This document shows, one piece after another, positions 9,372-19,549 of a stretch of 25,498 nt of DNA. The stretch comes from Amoebophrya sp. AT5.2 (Eukaryota > Sar > Dinophyceae > Syndiniales > Amoebophryaceae), in NCBI GenBank assembly GCA_005223375.1, contig RXOD01004237.1, positions 1 to 25,498 of the forward strand, in the 5' to 3' direction. Every line of letters begins with the position of its first letter. Positions within the stretch are counted from its first letter, which is position 1. The notes under the pieces are model-generated. The model saw only the letters and a list, made by a program, of their open reading frames with translations, was not told where the DNA came from and made no database searches. Made by a program: the position numbers and the translations under genes.

Positions 9372-12300
9372 GATGCCAGCCTCCGCCAGGAGTTGGAGGC
9401 AAAGTATGCCGAGAAGGAGCGGCACTACAAGGCCCAGAAGCGCGACGAGTGCCGGCGCGTCATCGACGACGCGCGCGCCACCATGCAGAAGGAGGCTACC
9501 AAGCTCAAGCTCCTGATGGAAACCGCGCGCATCGATGGGCGCAAGCAGCAGCAGACGTTCACCATCGAGAGGAATGCGCTCGAGGCCACTATTCGCACGC
9601 TTGAGAACACGGTCGCGACGATCCGCGTCGACCTCGACGAGACCAAGAAGAGCAGCCAGAAGCAGCTGGCGGCGAAGGAGGCCGAGATCTCGGAGCTCAA
9701 GTCCGTGGCCCAGCTGCAGCTGACTGACATCGTGGCCTCGGAGCAGAAAATCTGGAAGAGCAAGTTTGAGGACTGGAAGGCGGCGGAGTTCGCGGCCTGG
9801 AAAGACAGCGCGTCTGCTTCCTGGAAGCAGGAGTTCGCAGCAGCAAAGGAGGCGGAATTCGAGCAGCGGTGGGGCGAACGCGAAGGGAAATGGGCGGCGG
9901 AGATCGAAATGCGGGAGCAGGAGTTCGCGAGGATGCGAAGCGCGAAGGACGCACTGGAGGAGCGTGTCGCGGAGCAGGAAAAACACGCAAAGGTGGCGCT
10001 GCGGGAGCAGGGAGCAGAGCGCGACGAACTCGCGAACACGCAGAAACGCGACTTCGCCCTCCAGCTGCAGGACCTTGCCGCGAGGACCCAGCGCGACGCG
10101 GAGCAAGCGCTCGAGGGCCTGAAAGTGGAACTGGAGGCGCAGCATCAGGCGGCACTGGAAGCGAAGGAACAGGAGTGGCACCAACAGGCGGCGCTGGAGA
10201 GCACGCAGAAGGAGCTCGAGTGCCGCGAGATGCGCGAGAAGGTCCAGCTGCACGTGAGCGCCTTCACGGAGGAGGTCACACAGAAACTGCGCGAGGTGGA
10301 GGGTCGCGAGGCGCAGCTCGCTGAACGCGAGCGGAAGTTGGCGGGGCGGGAGGAAAAGCAGGTGCAATTGATCGCGCTACAGAACGAGCGGGAGCAAAAA
10401 AGCAGCGTCGAGCTTGAGGAGTCGAGGCGGGCAGTTGAAAAGAAGCAGAGCGAGCGTGCGGTTGCACTGGAAGAGGAGATCGCGCGTCGCGGGGCCGAAC
10501 TCGGAAAGCGGGAGCAGGAGCTCGCGGAAAAGGAGGAGAGCGTGACGAGACGCGAGGAAGCAGTGGAGAACGAGAAGCAGCTGCTGCGACTCAAAGCGGA
10601 ACGACTGGACGCGCGGGAGGGCACGCTGATCGAGACCACGAAAAATCGGATCGCCCAGGAGGAAAAGGTTTTGCACGAAAAGCAAAAACTGCAGCTCCTG
10701 CAGGACGAGCAAGAGGCGAAAATCGCCGAGCTCGACGTCGACATGCAGCGGAAGCTGTTGCTTGAGGAGAAAAAGCTCCGGCACCAGATTCAGGAAGAAG
10801 AGGTGGCGCTGTTTCAGCAGAGGGCGAAGGCGCAGGAAAAGCGGACACAAGCGGAGGTGGCCGAATGGAAGGTAAAGCTGGCGGAGGACTACGAAAACCG
10901 AAAAGCAGCCCTGGAGGAGGAAATGGCGTACCAAAGGGAGATGCAGTTATCCGCGCTGGACAGCGAGAAGCAGCACCTCGAAAGGGAGCTGCAGACCCAG
11001 TTCGCGCAACGGCTCGAAAGGGCGGAGAGGGAGGGCCGCGAAAAGGCCCACAACGCGGAGCAGCAGCTCGCGAAGGAGAGGCTCGCAGTGACCGAGTGCC
11101 AGCAGGAGGCCGAGAAGAGCCTCAAAAAGCGGTTCCGCGAGCTGAAGGAGAAGGAGGAATCCGTGGCCCAAAGAGAGGAGGAGACCAACATCCGGTGGCA
11201 GCAACTAAAACTCAAGGAGGAGGACATGCACCGCGAAACGCGGCAGCTCGCCCTCCGCGGCTCCGAACTGCTCGCGCACAGCCAGGCCGTGGTTGGCGCG
11301 GTGGAACGGGACCGGCTCGTGAACCTGAACAATGTCGCTAGCAATTACAACACCAAGTCCACTTCGACATCGACTTCCCCGCGTGAGATGGAACTGCAAC
11401 TGCTGAAGGAGCAGGTGGCCGCGAACAACGCAGAAATCGACCACCTGCAGCGGCGCCACAAGCTCGAAATGTCCATCGCGGTGCAACATACGAAAACGAA
11501 AGTGGCGAACCAGGAACGAAAAAAACGCGCGTCGGCGGGCGGGGTCGTGATTGCTGTCGGCGGTGGGACGAAAGACCGCGCAGGGGTGCTGTCGGGTGCG
11601 GGCGTTGGCGTCGGGGGAGCGGGGGCGTCGAAATCAGCGTCGTGTTCGTCGCGGTCCTGCTCGTTGTACTCGAATTCGGCCCGCATGTCGGGATCGCCGT
11701 CTGCCAGCATGAGTGAGGAGGAGTGCCGCGTGTCGCAGCTACGTCGGGAGTACGCGCTGAAGTCGGCGGGCGCACCCCCGGCGCTCCCCATTTCGTCGAC
11801 GACGTCAAAGCCGTCGGCGGGGAGAACCTCGCAGAAGAGCGCTGGGATCATAATTGCGGAGGGTGTGAACATGAAAGCAAGCTCTTCCACGGCTTCAGTA
11901 GCCAGCGCCGTTTACCCTCCGCGTGAACTAGATGACGACGCTGGTGTAGTCCATCTAGCAGGCACGACGACCACAGCAGGTGGGACTTCGACTTCTGCAA
12001 GCTGCGCAACCAGCTCGCGAAACAACTCGAATGCGAATTCGCGTGCGTCGTCGAAAGGGCCGGCTCCACCGTTGATGTTCGGCGCGCCGCCACGGAGGAA
12101 CAGCCACGACAGTTCTTTGACCGGAACTGCGGCTGTTCCTCCGCGGCGGAGAAGACAGAGAGACGTAGATGATAATCGCGACGAGCAAGATTCATCATCA
12201 TCGTCGTCTGGAGGTCGAGACTCCGATCGGGTTGCGATATCCGCGGCATTTGAAAAGCAAATCGAAGAGCTGACGATGCACGAGAAGCAGCTGCAGAAAA

Positions 12301-12401
12301 TCTCGTCATCTTCGAACAAGAAAAGAGAGCTCGACACCGAGGGGCAGAATAAGTACAGCTTCTTCGAAGCGACAGCGGGAGCCACGCGGACAGAGGGCTG
12401 A
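9372..12401 (+). CDS. Large coiled-coil protein, main exon (1009 residues plus stop)
   Basis: Translation from the acceptor begins DASLRQELEAKYAEKERHY. It continues as an almost unbroken charged coiled coil for about 680 residues, very rich in Glu/Lys/Gln/Arg/Ala with repeated phrases such as REQEL, REEAVE and LAERE. After about residue 690 it becomes low-complexity Ser/Gly/Ala/Thr with Asn and Pro, then ends with a short helix (EKQIEELTMHEKQLQ) and stops at 12399-12401. The segment 9334-9371 before it (TTCATTCACTTCATTCTCTC, then ACCACAG) looks like an intron end, and the phase is 0. Its first internal Met lies far inside the coiled coil, so an upstream exon such as 329-994 is expected. Alternatively ATG 9273 could start an unspliced 1042-residue form. 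The family is not recognised; golgin-, centrosome- or cytoskeleton-like scaffolds have this make-up. Confidence 0.8.
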   Translation, partial: DASLRQELEAKYAEKERHYKAQKRDECRRVIDDARATMQKEATKLKLLMETARIDGRKQQQTFTIERNALEATIRTLENTVATIRVDLDETKKSSQKQLAAKEAEISELKSVAQLQLTDIVASEQKIWKSKFEDWKAAEFAAWKDSASASWKQEFAAAKEAEFEQRWGEREGKWAAEIEMREQEFARMRSAKDALEERVAEQEKHAKVALREQGAERDELANTQKRDFALQLQDLAARTQRDAEQALEGLKVELEAQHQAALEAKEQEWHQQAALESTQKELECREMREKVQLHVSAFTEEVTQKLREVEGREAQLAERERKLAGREEKQVQLIALQNEREQKSSVELEESRRAVEKKQSERAVALEEEIARRGAELGKREQELAEKEESVTRREEAVENEKQLLRLKAERLDAREGTLIETTKNRIAQEEKVLHEKQKLQLLQDEQEAKIAELDVDMQRKLLLEEKKLRHQIQEEEVALFQQRAKAQEKRTQAEVAEWKVKLAEDYENRKAALEEEMAYQREMQLSALDSEKQHLERELQTQFAQRLERAEREGREKAHNAEQQLAKERLAVTECQQEAEKSLKKRFRELKEKEESVAQREEETNIRWQQLKLKEEDMHRETRQLALRGSELLAHSQAVVGAVERDRLVNLNNVASNYNTKSTSTSTSPREMELQLLKEQVAANNAEIDHLQRRHKLEMSIAVQHTKTKVANQERKKRASAGGVVIAVGGGTKDRAGVLSGAGVGVGGAGASKSASCSSRSCSLYSNSARMSGSPSASMSEEECRVSQLRREYALKSAGAPPALPISSTTSKPSAGRTSQKSAGIIIAEGVNMKASSSTASVASAVYPPRELDDDAGVVHLAGTTTTAGGTSTSASCATSSRNNSNANSRASSKGPAPPLMFGAPPRRNSHDSSLTGTAAVPPRRRRQRDVDDNRDEQDSSSSSSGGRDSDRVAISAAFEKQIEELTMHEKQLQKISSSSNKKRELDTEGQNKYSFFEATAGATRTEG

Positions 12402-13560
12402 TAATGTGTTTAAGTACAAAAAAAAACCCATCCTGCTCCACTTCCACACCATCCTGATCTGGAACGAATAGCAAGCAATCTATTTGAAAAAGCTCCTGTA
12501 AAACTATACTTGACATTGACTTCGATTTTTCTCTATTTCTTTTCTGATTGTTGACCAAGATGAAGAACAGCAGCGCGCGACCGATTCTATCCCAACCACC
12601 CCTGCTTCCAAAGAACCTTCTTCTTCTTCAGTCTGAGCTCCCTGACCTTGAGGCTTATTCCACACGGCTCGCACAAACACAGATTGAAATGTACGCTACG
12701 AGGATGTTGGCCTCGCCAATGCAAATCAAATGCTTACCCTTACCGACAATCATCAATGAATGTCAAACACTTTTTTAGTTTCTCAACGATCGACATCGAC
12801 AATGTATGAAAGTAAGAATAGCGGCATCAACTAAAGGTGGCACCGTAACTCCATCTCCAACCTATGTACATGCACTTTTTAATACAATAGCCAGAAAAGG
12901 TAAAGGAAAACCGGTTTTCCTTTTCGCTTTGATTTCGATGTACCACGACGCTCGAAGCCCAAGTCGAAGTCCAGCCACCATCAGCTGAATGCCGAAACAA
13001 ATGGAATGCGTTAAAATGCGCAATACATGCAGGAGAGGGTGCTTACTCTCGTCTAGCTGCATCAGGATCAGTAGCTTGTTCTGAATGTTCGAAAATCCGT
13101 TTGTTCAGCCTTCCGGTCTCCTGAGTCTGGCTGACAGTGGCTGAGTCGAGTGCTGCTGGTGGTTTCTTTGTGTGCATCAAGAAGTGCCGTGGGTGAGCTT
13201 CTCTATAGTCGGAGTCCAACAAACGTAAAAATGCCACTGCTTCCCCGGAGAACATGAACGAGAATGCAGAGTCCTCACCGATAGTCAGTGACCGGTCCGA
13301 GTGGTGGGGTGTGCTGAGGGTGCAAATGCGAAACAGGACTGAGTTGAGCAAATGCAAATCGAAATCGAGGGAAAAGTAACTAAGTACGTGAAGTAGATGA
13401 AAATATGATCATCGTACGAAAGTAGCAGCGGGTGTATCGGCTTTTATAATAATTTTTTCTGGTGATTGGTGATGTAGATGTACTAACTAGATGTACACTG
13501 CCTATGCAATGATAATCTACTCAATGAATCATCTTTCTAAAAAGTGTCGTCGAAGTAGAA
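12402..13560. other. AT-richer intergenic region, no supported gene
   Basis: The sequence after the coiled-coil stop codon drops in GC and contains short A runs (12418-12427). It probably holds the 3' UTR and termination region. Small open frames occur on both strands (plus 12548-12778; minus 12862-13062 and 13043-13357). The minus frame at 13043-13357 is moderately protein-like (SGEAVAFLRLLDSDYREAHP), but I could not find splice sites joining it to neighbours in a consistent phase. Confidence 0.35.
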
Positions 13561-14149
13561 GTGCTAATGCTATCCCAGCCAAGCACTAGCACAATCACTG
13601 TATCGGATCGCGCGTGCAGCAGCTGCAGCGCCGGCAACCCATTGTCCCTATTCCTTTTCCTATCGTTCAACAAACGTCAGGATCCTGTCAATCAAAACAA
13701 GGAAGAGCGACTGATCCTGATCCTCGTCCTCTGCGGTGAGTCTACTTTACTACTCGTACTAGTAGATGGCGGGCGCTCCCGCTCGCGCTTGTTATTGTTT
13801 CGCTGTCGCTTTGCCTACTTCATCGCCTTCGTCCATTTAATCCGCCTGTCTTTCTCTTTCATCTTGCAGTGTTGAGCTGTTGCACTTGCAGAGGCCGATC
13901 AATGAATCAGGGTGGTTGCGTGGACTTGTCTGGCAGAACAGACGAGTCAGTATCTGTATAGCGAACCGCAAACTACGCACATCTTTTTTCTCGATCAACG
14001 TATCTTCCCCGGGGCCGGGATCATGGAAAGTAGTTGCAGTTCCGCGGATAATTAATTCATGGATGATGTGGCAAAGCTGCTGGGCAAAAAAGGTGCGCTT
14101 CATCAAACTTGGCGAGTCGAACCGATCCCCTACCTCTACGTATTAAGGC
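13561..14149. other. Ambiguous coding potential on both strands
   Basis: On the plus strand there is a textbook intron: CTCTGCG|GTGAGT at 13735/13736 and TTTCATCTTGCAG ending at 13869 (134 nt). Joined in phase 2, it connects an open stretch from 13595 to one running to 14146. On the minus strand, 13837-14106 reads as an equally plausible protein piece (KRTFFAQQLCHIIHELIIRG) that is open back to 14139. Neither is recognised. At most one strand is likely to be coding, and the lower GC here fits neither the codon style of the neighbouring genes nor a confident gene call. Confidence 0.25.
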
Positions 14150-14689
14150 ATGATCAGTGAACTACGTACTTATCACAATCTATCACTTACGTGCTGTTGT
14201 TGAATTATTCGATCTTCAGAAGCTAGTGGTCATCAACATGGGCGGTGGTCTAAGTTACTCGACGTAAGCGCAAGCACGTGCTCAATAAATATATCGGTAC
14301 TACGTAGCGGTTCTTCATTCGAAAACATAATATAAACGAAAAGTGTCTTCCATCTGAATCAATCTCAGCGGGCCAGCTGCATTTGTTTCTGAGATCGCTA
14401 GCACTAGCAGAGGATTTATGCATTAAATAACAGGGCTTGGCTAGATGTAGAAGTAAGTAGGCGTGGAAGTAGGCCGAAAGTGGTTTTTTTAGAAGTTGGG
14501 GGATCTTCTTCATCGTCATCATCATCTTTCTTCGAAGAATCTTCATCTCGGGCTTCGCTTCTCGATCGGGATCAATCGAGTCAGTCGATTTATCGAATCT
14601 TTCAACAATCTCGCGGCAACTGCTCATCTGCAACCTACTGTGGGTCCTCCTCTCGCGGTCTACTCGTCGGTCTCGATCCTCGTGGCAGG
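14150..14689 (+). other. Upstream region / probable 5' UTR of the KH gene
   Basis: The KH frame remains open upstream from 14690 to 14408, with a TAG at 14405-14407, but has no ATG there. The stretch encodes Ser runs from TCATCG-type repeats near 14511-14531. An acceptor-like CGTGGCAG directly precedes the ATG at 14690, so an unseen 5' leader exon is possible. An AT-rich patch (AATAAATATATCGG near 14285) lies 400 bp upstream; I do not assign it a function. Confidence 0.35.
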
Positions 14690-17600
14690 ATGTCAACGAT
14701 CTCCGCGTCCTCACCCACGACGGCCCAGCTCAGCGGCGCGCTTCTGAAGGAGCTCGACAGCATGCAGAATCAAGAGGCGCTTGCTACCGCTCCTTGTTCC
14801 GCCGCCGATGGTGCTGCGGGAAACAGTATCAATAGCAACGGGGTCGTGCAGCAGCTGCAGCTGGAGCAGAATCAGATTCCGAATGCGAGCGGCACGCCGA
14901 GCAACCACGTGTTCTCGACCCCGGGCGTGGTGTCAAGCGGACAGCACCCCGGGTGTGGAATTTCCGGAGCCACGATCGGCGGGAACACGACTACATCGTC
15001 ATCCGCGGGGCTGCTCTCCAGCGTTTCCCCGCCCCTCTCGAGCGACGGAAGCGAGCCGCCATCGTGCAACACAGCGGGCGCACAGCTGCCGCTACCCCCA
15101 ACAAGTACAACTGTCGGGTGCATCAGTATGCACCAGCAGCCTCCGCCGCAACTGCCGTTTCCAGCAGGAACAGGTGCGCCTCCCCCGGGTAGTTCAGCTG
15201 GTGGTTTAGGCTTACCTCCTCCGCAGCACCACTTCGCGTATAATCCGTCGCATCCTGCTTTGGGAGGGGGTGTTGCGGGGGCTCCGCCTCCGCCTCCCAT
15301 GATGGGCGGACTGCCGCCTGGAATGCCGCCGACCACGTTTCCGCCAGGTGCGGCAGCGCCCCTACACCACCCTCCCGGCACGCTGCTGCTGCAACACCAA
15401 CACGCGGGGTCTACGACTACACACCCTGGACATCATATGATCGGGGGACATCAACATCCGCAACCCCAATACAACCCAATCATGCACAACTTGCACCCCC
15501 AACATCACCCGGGGACGATGATCCACCCATCGCACCAACAGCACGTTAACGCCGCTATGCCCCCCGCACCAGCACATCAACATCACCAACCTCACCCGCA
15601 CTTTGTCCACCAGCAGGCGATGGCCCCCGTGCCAGCGCCGCAGCCGCAGTTACAGTTGCCGGTGCCGCCGCACCAACAGCAATTGCAGTTGCCGATGCAG
15701 ATGCAGCAGCCGCCGCAACAGAATTACCAGATGCCGGCCGCACAGCAGCAGCAATTGCAACAACCCCCTCCGCAAGTACAAGGGCACCCTCAGCAGCACC
15801 CGCCAACTCTGTTGCAGGATGTGAGTGGCACGACGCCCGGCTTGCCACTGCCCGGTTACAACAGCAACGGCGCGTGCAACTCGGCAACCTCCTCAACGTC
15901 ATCAGCCGTGAGCACGGCAGGAGGGATGCAGCCGGGGGGCGACCTGGAGACAAAGGTGCGGAAGGATCTCCAAATCCCGCAGAAATACATCGGACTCATG
16001 GTCGGAATTGGCGGTCAAACGCTGTGGAAAATCAAGAAACACACGCAAACCGAAGTACCTAGATGAGTCATACGCATAGATACCGCCCAAGCCCATACCG
16101 ATACCGTAAGCTTTTTTACTCACGAGAAGGAGAACTCGCACGACCGGCATGGATAGTTCAACTTTATTTTTTGACTTTGGTTCTTTCCACCTCAACCTCA
16201 TTACTCTTTATTTTCGGTTGTGATTGTGAGGACCCAGGCAGGAGTGGGGCGTTGTTGACCTCCTCGTCCTCGATCGGTCGGAAGCTTCTGAACTACCAAT
16301 CGATCATCAGATCTACGTCTCACAAGACTCTGGTGCTTGGTCAACGGCGCACATTGCGGGCACCGCAGCGGGCGTGGATCACGCCGTGACGATTATTCAC
16401 AAGATGATCTCCTCGTTGGCCAAGGAAACGCTGCAGCCAACACAACGGACAGGTGAATTGCAATTGGACGACTTTAGGCCTACACGACAACATCCTCAAT
16501 CTGGGATGTAAACATGAAACAATGAATCGGAAACAACGTGCACTTTTGACGAAGCTGATGCTGAAAGTGTAGTATAGCGGGCGTCAATGTGTATGAGTAC
16601 TTATGTGTAAAATAAAAATGACTCAGTGAGTTATAACCCATCAGTTCTTGTTATTGTTTCCTACTGTGAACTGAATGAACAGAGCCGCGCGACATCCTAG
16701 AAGTATCGCCGCAGTTCGAGCGCACGCCGGGGCTTGAGTTCCTGGGAAAAGGTGGAAAGGGCGGTAGCACCGTTCCACATTTTCAAGGCGCACCAACGGC
16801 GCAAGAATCGCAGCAGCCGCGAGGAAAAGGCGCTTGTCTGGGCGGTGGTGTCGGCATCTTTGGCGGCACCAGTACAACGATCCCACGACGTTTTTCTTTT
16901 TCTTCTATCCGCTTCTTTTTCTAATGATTAGCTTCTTGTGTTCTAGTATGCAAACACGCTGAGGCTGACGCTTTATGTTCATACGGTTACGGTTCTTTGA
17001 ACTCAATCAGAATCAGCTGATTAGCATAAGGTAGTCGCATACTTCTTCAGCTTCTACGTGCACTACTACGTCTCGCTGTGACTCCTGTGTGGAAGGTGGA
17101 CGTGGATGCAACGTATTTTAGTAGACGATAAGGCTACATAGCTGGTCGCTCTTCTTCAAGACGGACAGACACATCAGCTGTCGTAAAAATCGAGCTGAAC
17201 GATCCACCACCCATCTCCCTATCGCGCAGCCGCCGGCGGTCCTCCGGCGTACGTGGACGCCCGCTCGCACCGGTGTCACGACTGGTTCGAGGTTCCGCAG
17301 AAGTACCTTGGTCTTCTGATCGGTAAGCACGGCGACGCGATCAAGCGGTACCGGCACTTCGCGGCCGAGCGCGGCATGGCCATCGTCGTCCAGCAGTCCG
17401 ACGGGCAGCAAGGCCCTGGGTCGGTGCACATCTCGGGCCAGGACATGGCGGCGATCATCTCGCTGAAAGCGGACATGACCCAGAACTTGTTCAAGGCGAT
17501 CTCGACGCTGGACGCGCAGAAGGGAATTCAAAGCGGGAGCGGACCGATGGCGTGCTCGAACGGGCCCTTCGGATTCGGGGGTGCGGAGAGCAGGGGTAAA

Positions 17601-18347
17601 GGGGGCGCCGGTGGCGGGCAGCAGTACGGGGCAGTGCGGGGAGGCAATGGGGGGATGCAGCACGTCGGGGGGTCACCAGGAGCACTGGCGCAGGCGCAAC
17701 TATTCAGTGGTACTAAAGCCCGTCGGATCCGAATCCGATCGAACGGGCACCGGCTTAGGGTCGTGTTTCGATGTTTCCTAATGGAAGATCACCTGAAAAT
17801 AAATTATTCCAAACCTCAAAACCTGAATTCAGGCGGCGGGCGTCCGGCCGCGCAGGGCGGCAAGGGCCCCCAGCAGCACAACCCAAGCTTCAACAATCGT
17901 TCCCACCCGTATTCCGGAGCGCCGCCGTCTTCAAATCCACATCTATCCTTCTCCAACCAGCCGAGTTTTGGGCAGCCGTCTTCGACGTCATCTCATTTCG
18001 GCAACCAAAATCCGTTCATGCCGGGGCAAAGCAACAGAGCCCCAGGGCCGGCAGCCCCTGGGCGCAAGGCGTCGCACGACGAGGACGTCGGCAATGCGCT
18101 TGCGCGATTACTCAGCCGGGGGCTGGAGGACGATAAAGCGCTCGCTGCGGATGGAGTGGCGGTTGCGCCAGCCGGGGCAGCGGGGGAGCAACAACACCAA
18201 AACCAAAATACTGCCGACCGAGCGGGGGCACCAACTACCGAATGCGGCGAAGTCGTAGGCGGGGCAGAAGCATGTTCAACACCCGCGGCGAATAACGTTT
18301 TCATGGGAAACATGGCCGGGCTCAACATGTCCGGTCTTGAAGAGTAG
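14690..18347 (+). CDS. Two-KH-domain RNA-binding protein (five exons, about 902 aa)
   Basis: The exons are 14690-16054, 16311-16452, 16683-16889, 17230-17709 and 17833-18347. Phases are consistent at every junction and the total is 2709 nt. Residues 1-420 are disordered: Pro/Gly-rich, then His/Gln/Pro-rich with poly-Gln. KH1 (about residues 425-492) starts at DLQIPQKYIGLMVGIGGQT, is split by intron 1 after TQTE, and resumes with IYVSQDSGAWSTAHIAG in exon 2. KH2 (about 591-660) starts at FEVPQKYLGLLIGKHGDAIK and contains SVHISG. The GxxG loops are GIGG and GKHG. The remaining C terminus is Gly/Gln/Asn/Ser-rich and ends NMAGLNMSGLEE. KH domains bind single-stranded RNA or DNA, so a post-transcriptional regulator or RNP-granule protein is likely. 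The start is the first ATG in an open frame; a longer spliced N terminus cannot be excluded. No ortholog name is justified. Confidence 0.8.
16055..16310 (+). other. KH gene intron 1 (256 nt, phase 0, inside KH1)
   Basis: The donor is ACCGAA|GTACCTAG and the acceptor is CGATCATCAG|ATCTACG. Reading through would stop after three codons (GTA CCT AGA TGA). Splicing joins TQTE to IYVSQDSG, restoring the second half of KH1 at the same spacing as in KH2, which is the strongest support for these borders. Confidence 0.75.
16453..16682 (+). other. KH gene intron 2 (230 nt, phase 1)
   Basis: The donor is GGACAG|GTGAATTG and the acceptor is GAATGAACAG|AGCCGCG. The one leftover base plus two acceptor-side bases make a Glu codon. 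The exon 3 frame then stays open (PRDILEVSPQFERTPGLEF) to the next donor. Confidence 0.65.
16890..17229 (+). other. KH gene intron 3 (340 nt, phase 1)
   Basis: The donor is CCACGAC|GTTTTTC and the acceptor is CCCTATCGCGCAG|CCGCCGG. The phase-1 base joins two acceptor-side bases to make a Pro codon, and the frame leads directly into AGGPPAYVDA and KH2. The donor is weak outside the GT, but no other site preserves the frame before the stop near 16922. Confidence 0.6.
17710..17832 (+). other. KH gene intron 4: in-frame, stop-free 123-nt intron with a hairpin
   Basis: The donor is CAGTG|GTACTAAAG and the acceptor is CCTGAATTCAG|GCGGCGG (phase 1). The length is 41 codons with no stop, so retained and spliced mRNAs both encode protein. 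Composition supports an intron: the encoded insert is basic and hydrophobic (RRIRIRSNGHRLRVVFRCF) inside a Gly/Gln/Asn-rich linker, and the DNA is AT-richer. Near the 5' end, GCCCGTCGGAT pairs with ATCCG and ACGGGC (17718-17748), with an outer CTAA/TTAG pairing. The hexamer ATTCAG occurs at 17702-17707 just before the donor and again at 17827-17832 at the acceptor, a direct-repeat arrangement seen in introner-type insertions. The alternative is constitutive retention. Confidence 0.6.
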
Positions 18348-19549
18348 AGGTAGACGTAAAAAAATTTTAATTGGTGAATCCAGCATGGCTTCCTTTCTCT
18401 ACAGTGTACGAAGCATCGTGCTTATCCTTTACTTTTTCTCATTTTACTGCTTTGGACTCTGTTGGTACATTGCCTGTATACTACAGTGTAACTCTTTCTT
18501 GATGTACCGAATACACGTTTGGGCAACGATGTTTTCTGCCTCACGACCGTGCTGGACGCGGCTTGTTGTAAACTACAGCTATGCATAGCTTTTTAGAGCC
18601 GTAGTTTCTAAATGTTTAGTGTTGTAAATTCCGTAGCAGTACTATACGTAAGCATTGCTTTTGTTTTTGTTTTTGATGATTCTGACAATTTTATGTGTGA
18701 GGAGGAGCATCTGCATCAAAGCAGTGTCAAAGCAGTGCTGGGGAAGCATCAAAGAAGTGCTTGCTCCAGTAGAAATCAAAAATGAAAACCTGCTGCACCT
18801 GCTCGTCAGTTCCGTATAAATAAACGTTTTCTTGGCATCAAAGACGATTGCCCAACCGGAATGCATTGGCAAAGACCATGCTTAGACGTAGAGTGCTGGT
18901 ATCAAGAGCAAGACGGACCAACTGAACCTGTGTACTCGCTAGGGTATGCTTTTTATCTTGCGGTTGCGACAGTCAGTCAGCCGGACACTCAGAAATGACG
19001 ACCGTCGGAGTAATTGTAGCAGCTGTGGAATTGGAAACTGTGAAAAATACACTGTTGCGGTGGAGGATCGAGCAGTCGAAGTGCTGCTGGTGCCGCTGTT
19101 CATCAACAACTAGCTACCTGAGCACGACATCCGTGGCCGTGCAAGCGTGAAAGTCGATCCACCGGATGTGCGATGATCAACAAGATCCGCGAGCTCCAAC
19201 TACTAAAACGAGGTATGCGCCGGCGATGACGAATAGCGGAGGGCGGAGTTGCATGTATTTATAAGTAGTCCTCACAACTCGACTTCCACGACGACACAAG
19301 GACGAGCAAATCGATTATCGAATTCGAATGGCAGCGTATTTCCATCGATCTGCAGTTTTCGTACGCACACGCAGAGCGACAGCGACTCCTTTCTGAAGGT
19401 CCAAGCCGTAGCCAAAACCTAAATAAAACTGAGCGAACGATGAACACAAATCATCAGCACGAGCACGAACGCTACGACAAATGTGCAGCATCAAGAAATG
19501 TCGTAAAAGTCAAAAAATCTTACTCACACCGGAAATGATCGTATTTTAG
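18348..19549. other. Intergenic region, no supported gene
   Basis: This is AT-richer sequence between the KH stop and the topoisomerase ORF, presumably holding the KH 3' UTR and the topoisomerase promoter. Small minus-strand frames (18642-18872 and 19259-19447) look random. A short local repeat around 18715-18765 has several copies of CATCAAAG/TCAAAGCAGTG. A TATTTATAAG string lies near 19256, about 290 bp before the first ATG; a promoter role is not shown. Confidence 0.35.

Noticed and set aside
9345..10367. 340-codon minus-strand frame, Leu-rich, opposite the coiled-coil exon
   Set aside because: The Leu/Arg/Phe bias is what the reverse complement of Glu/Lys/Gln/Ala coiled-coil codons produces. 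No independent support.
12548..12778. 76-codon plus-strand ORF after the coiled-coil gene
   Set aside because: No motif, AT-rich composition and no splice partner. Such lengths are expected by chance.
13043..13357. Minus-strand ORF and its possible splice to 12862-13000
   Set aside because: A GTAAGC donor and a CATTCAG acceptor exist, but joining them in the ORF's frame gives an immediate stop, so the gene model fails.
14480..14689. GTG at 14480 as the start of the KH protein
   Set aside because: A eukaryotic nuclear gene is unlikely to use GTG. ATG 14690 is the first Met, and the upstream stretch is better read as 5' UTR or part of a preceding intron.
17253..18347. A separate gene starting at GTG 17253
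   Set aside because: The open frame continues upstream to the acceptor at 17230 and joins exon 3 in phase. KH2 starts only a few codons later, so it is exon 4 of the KH gene.
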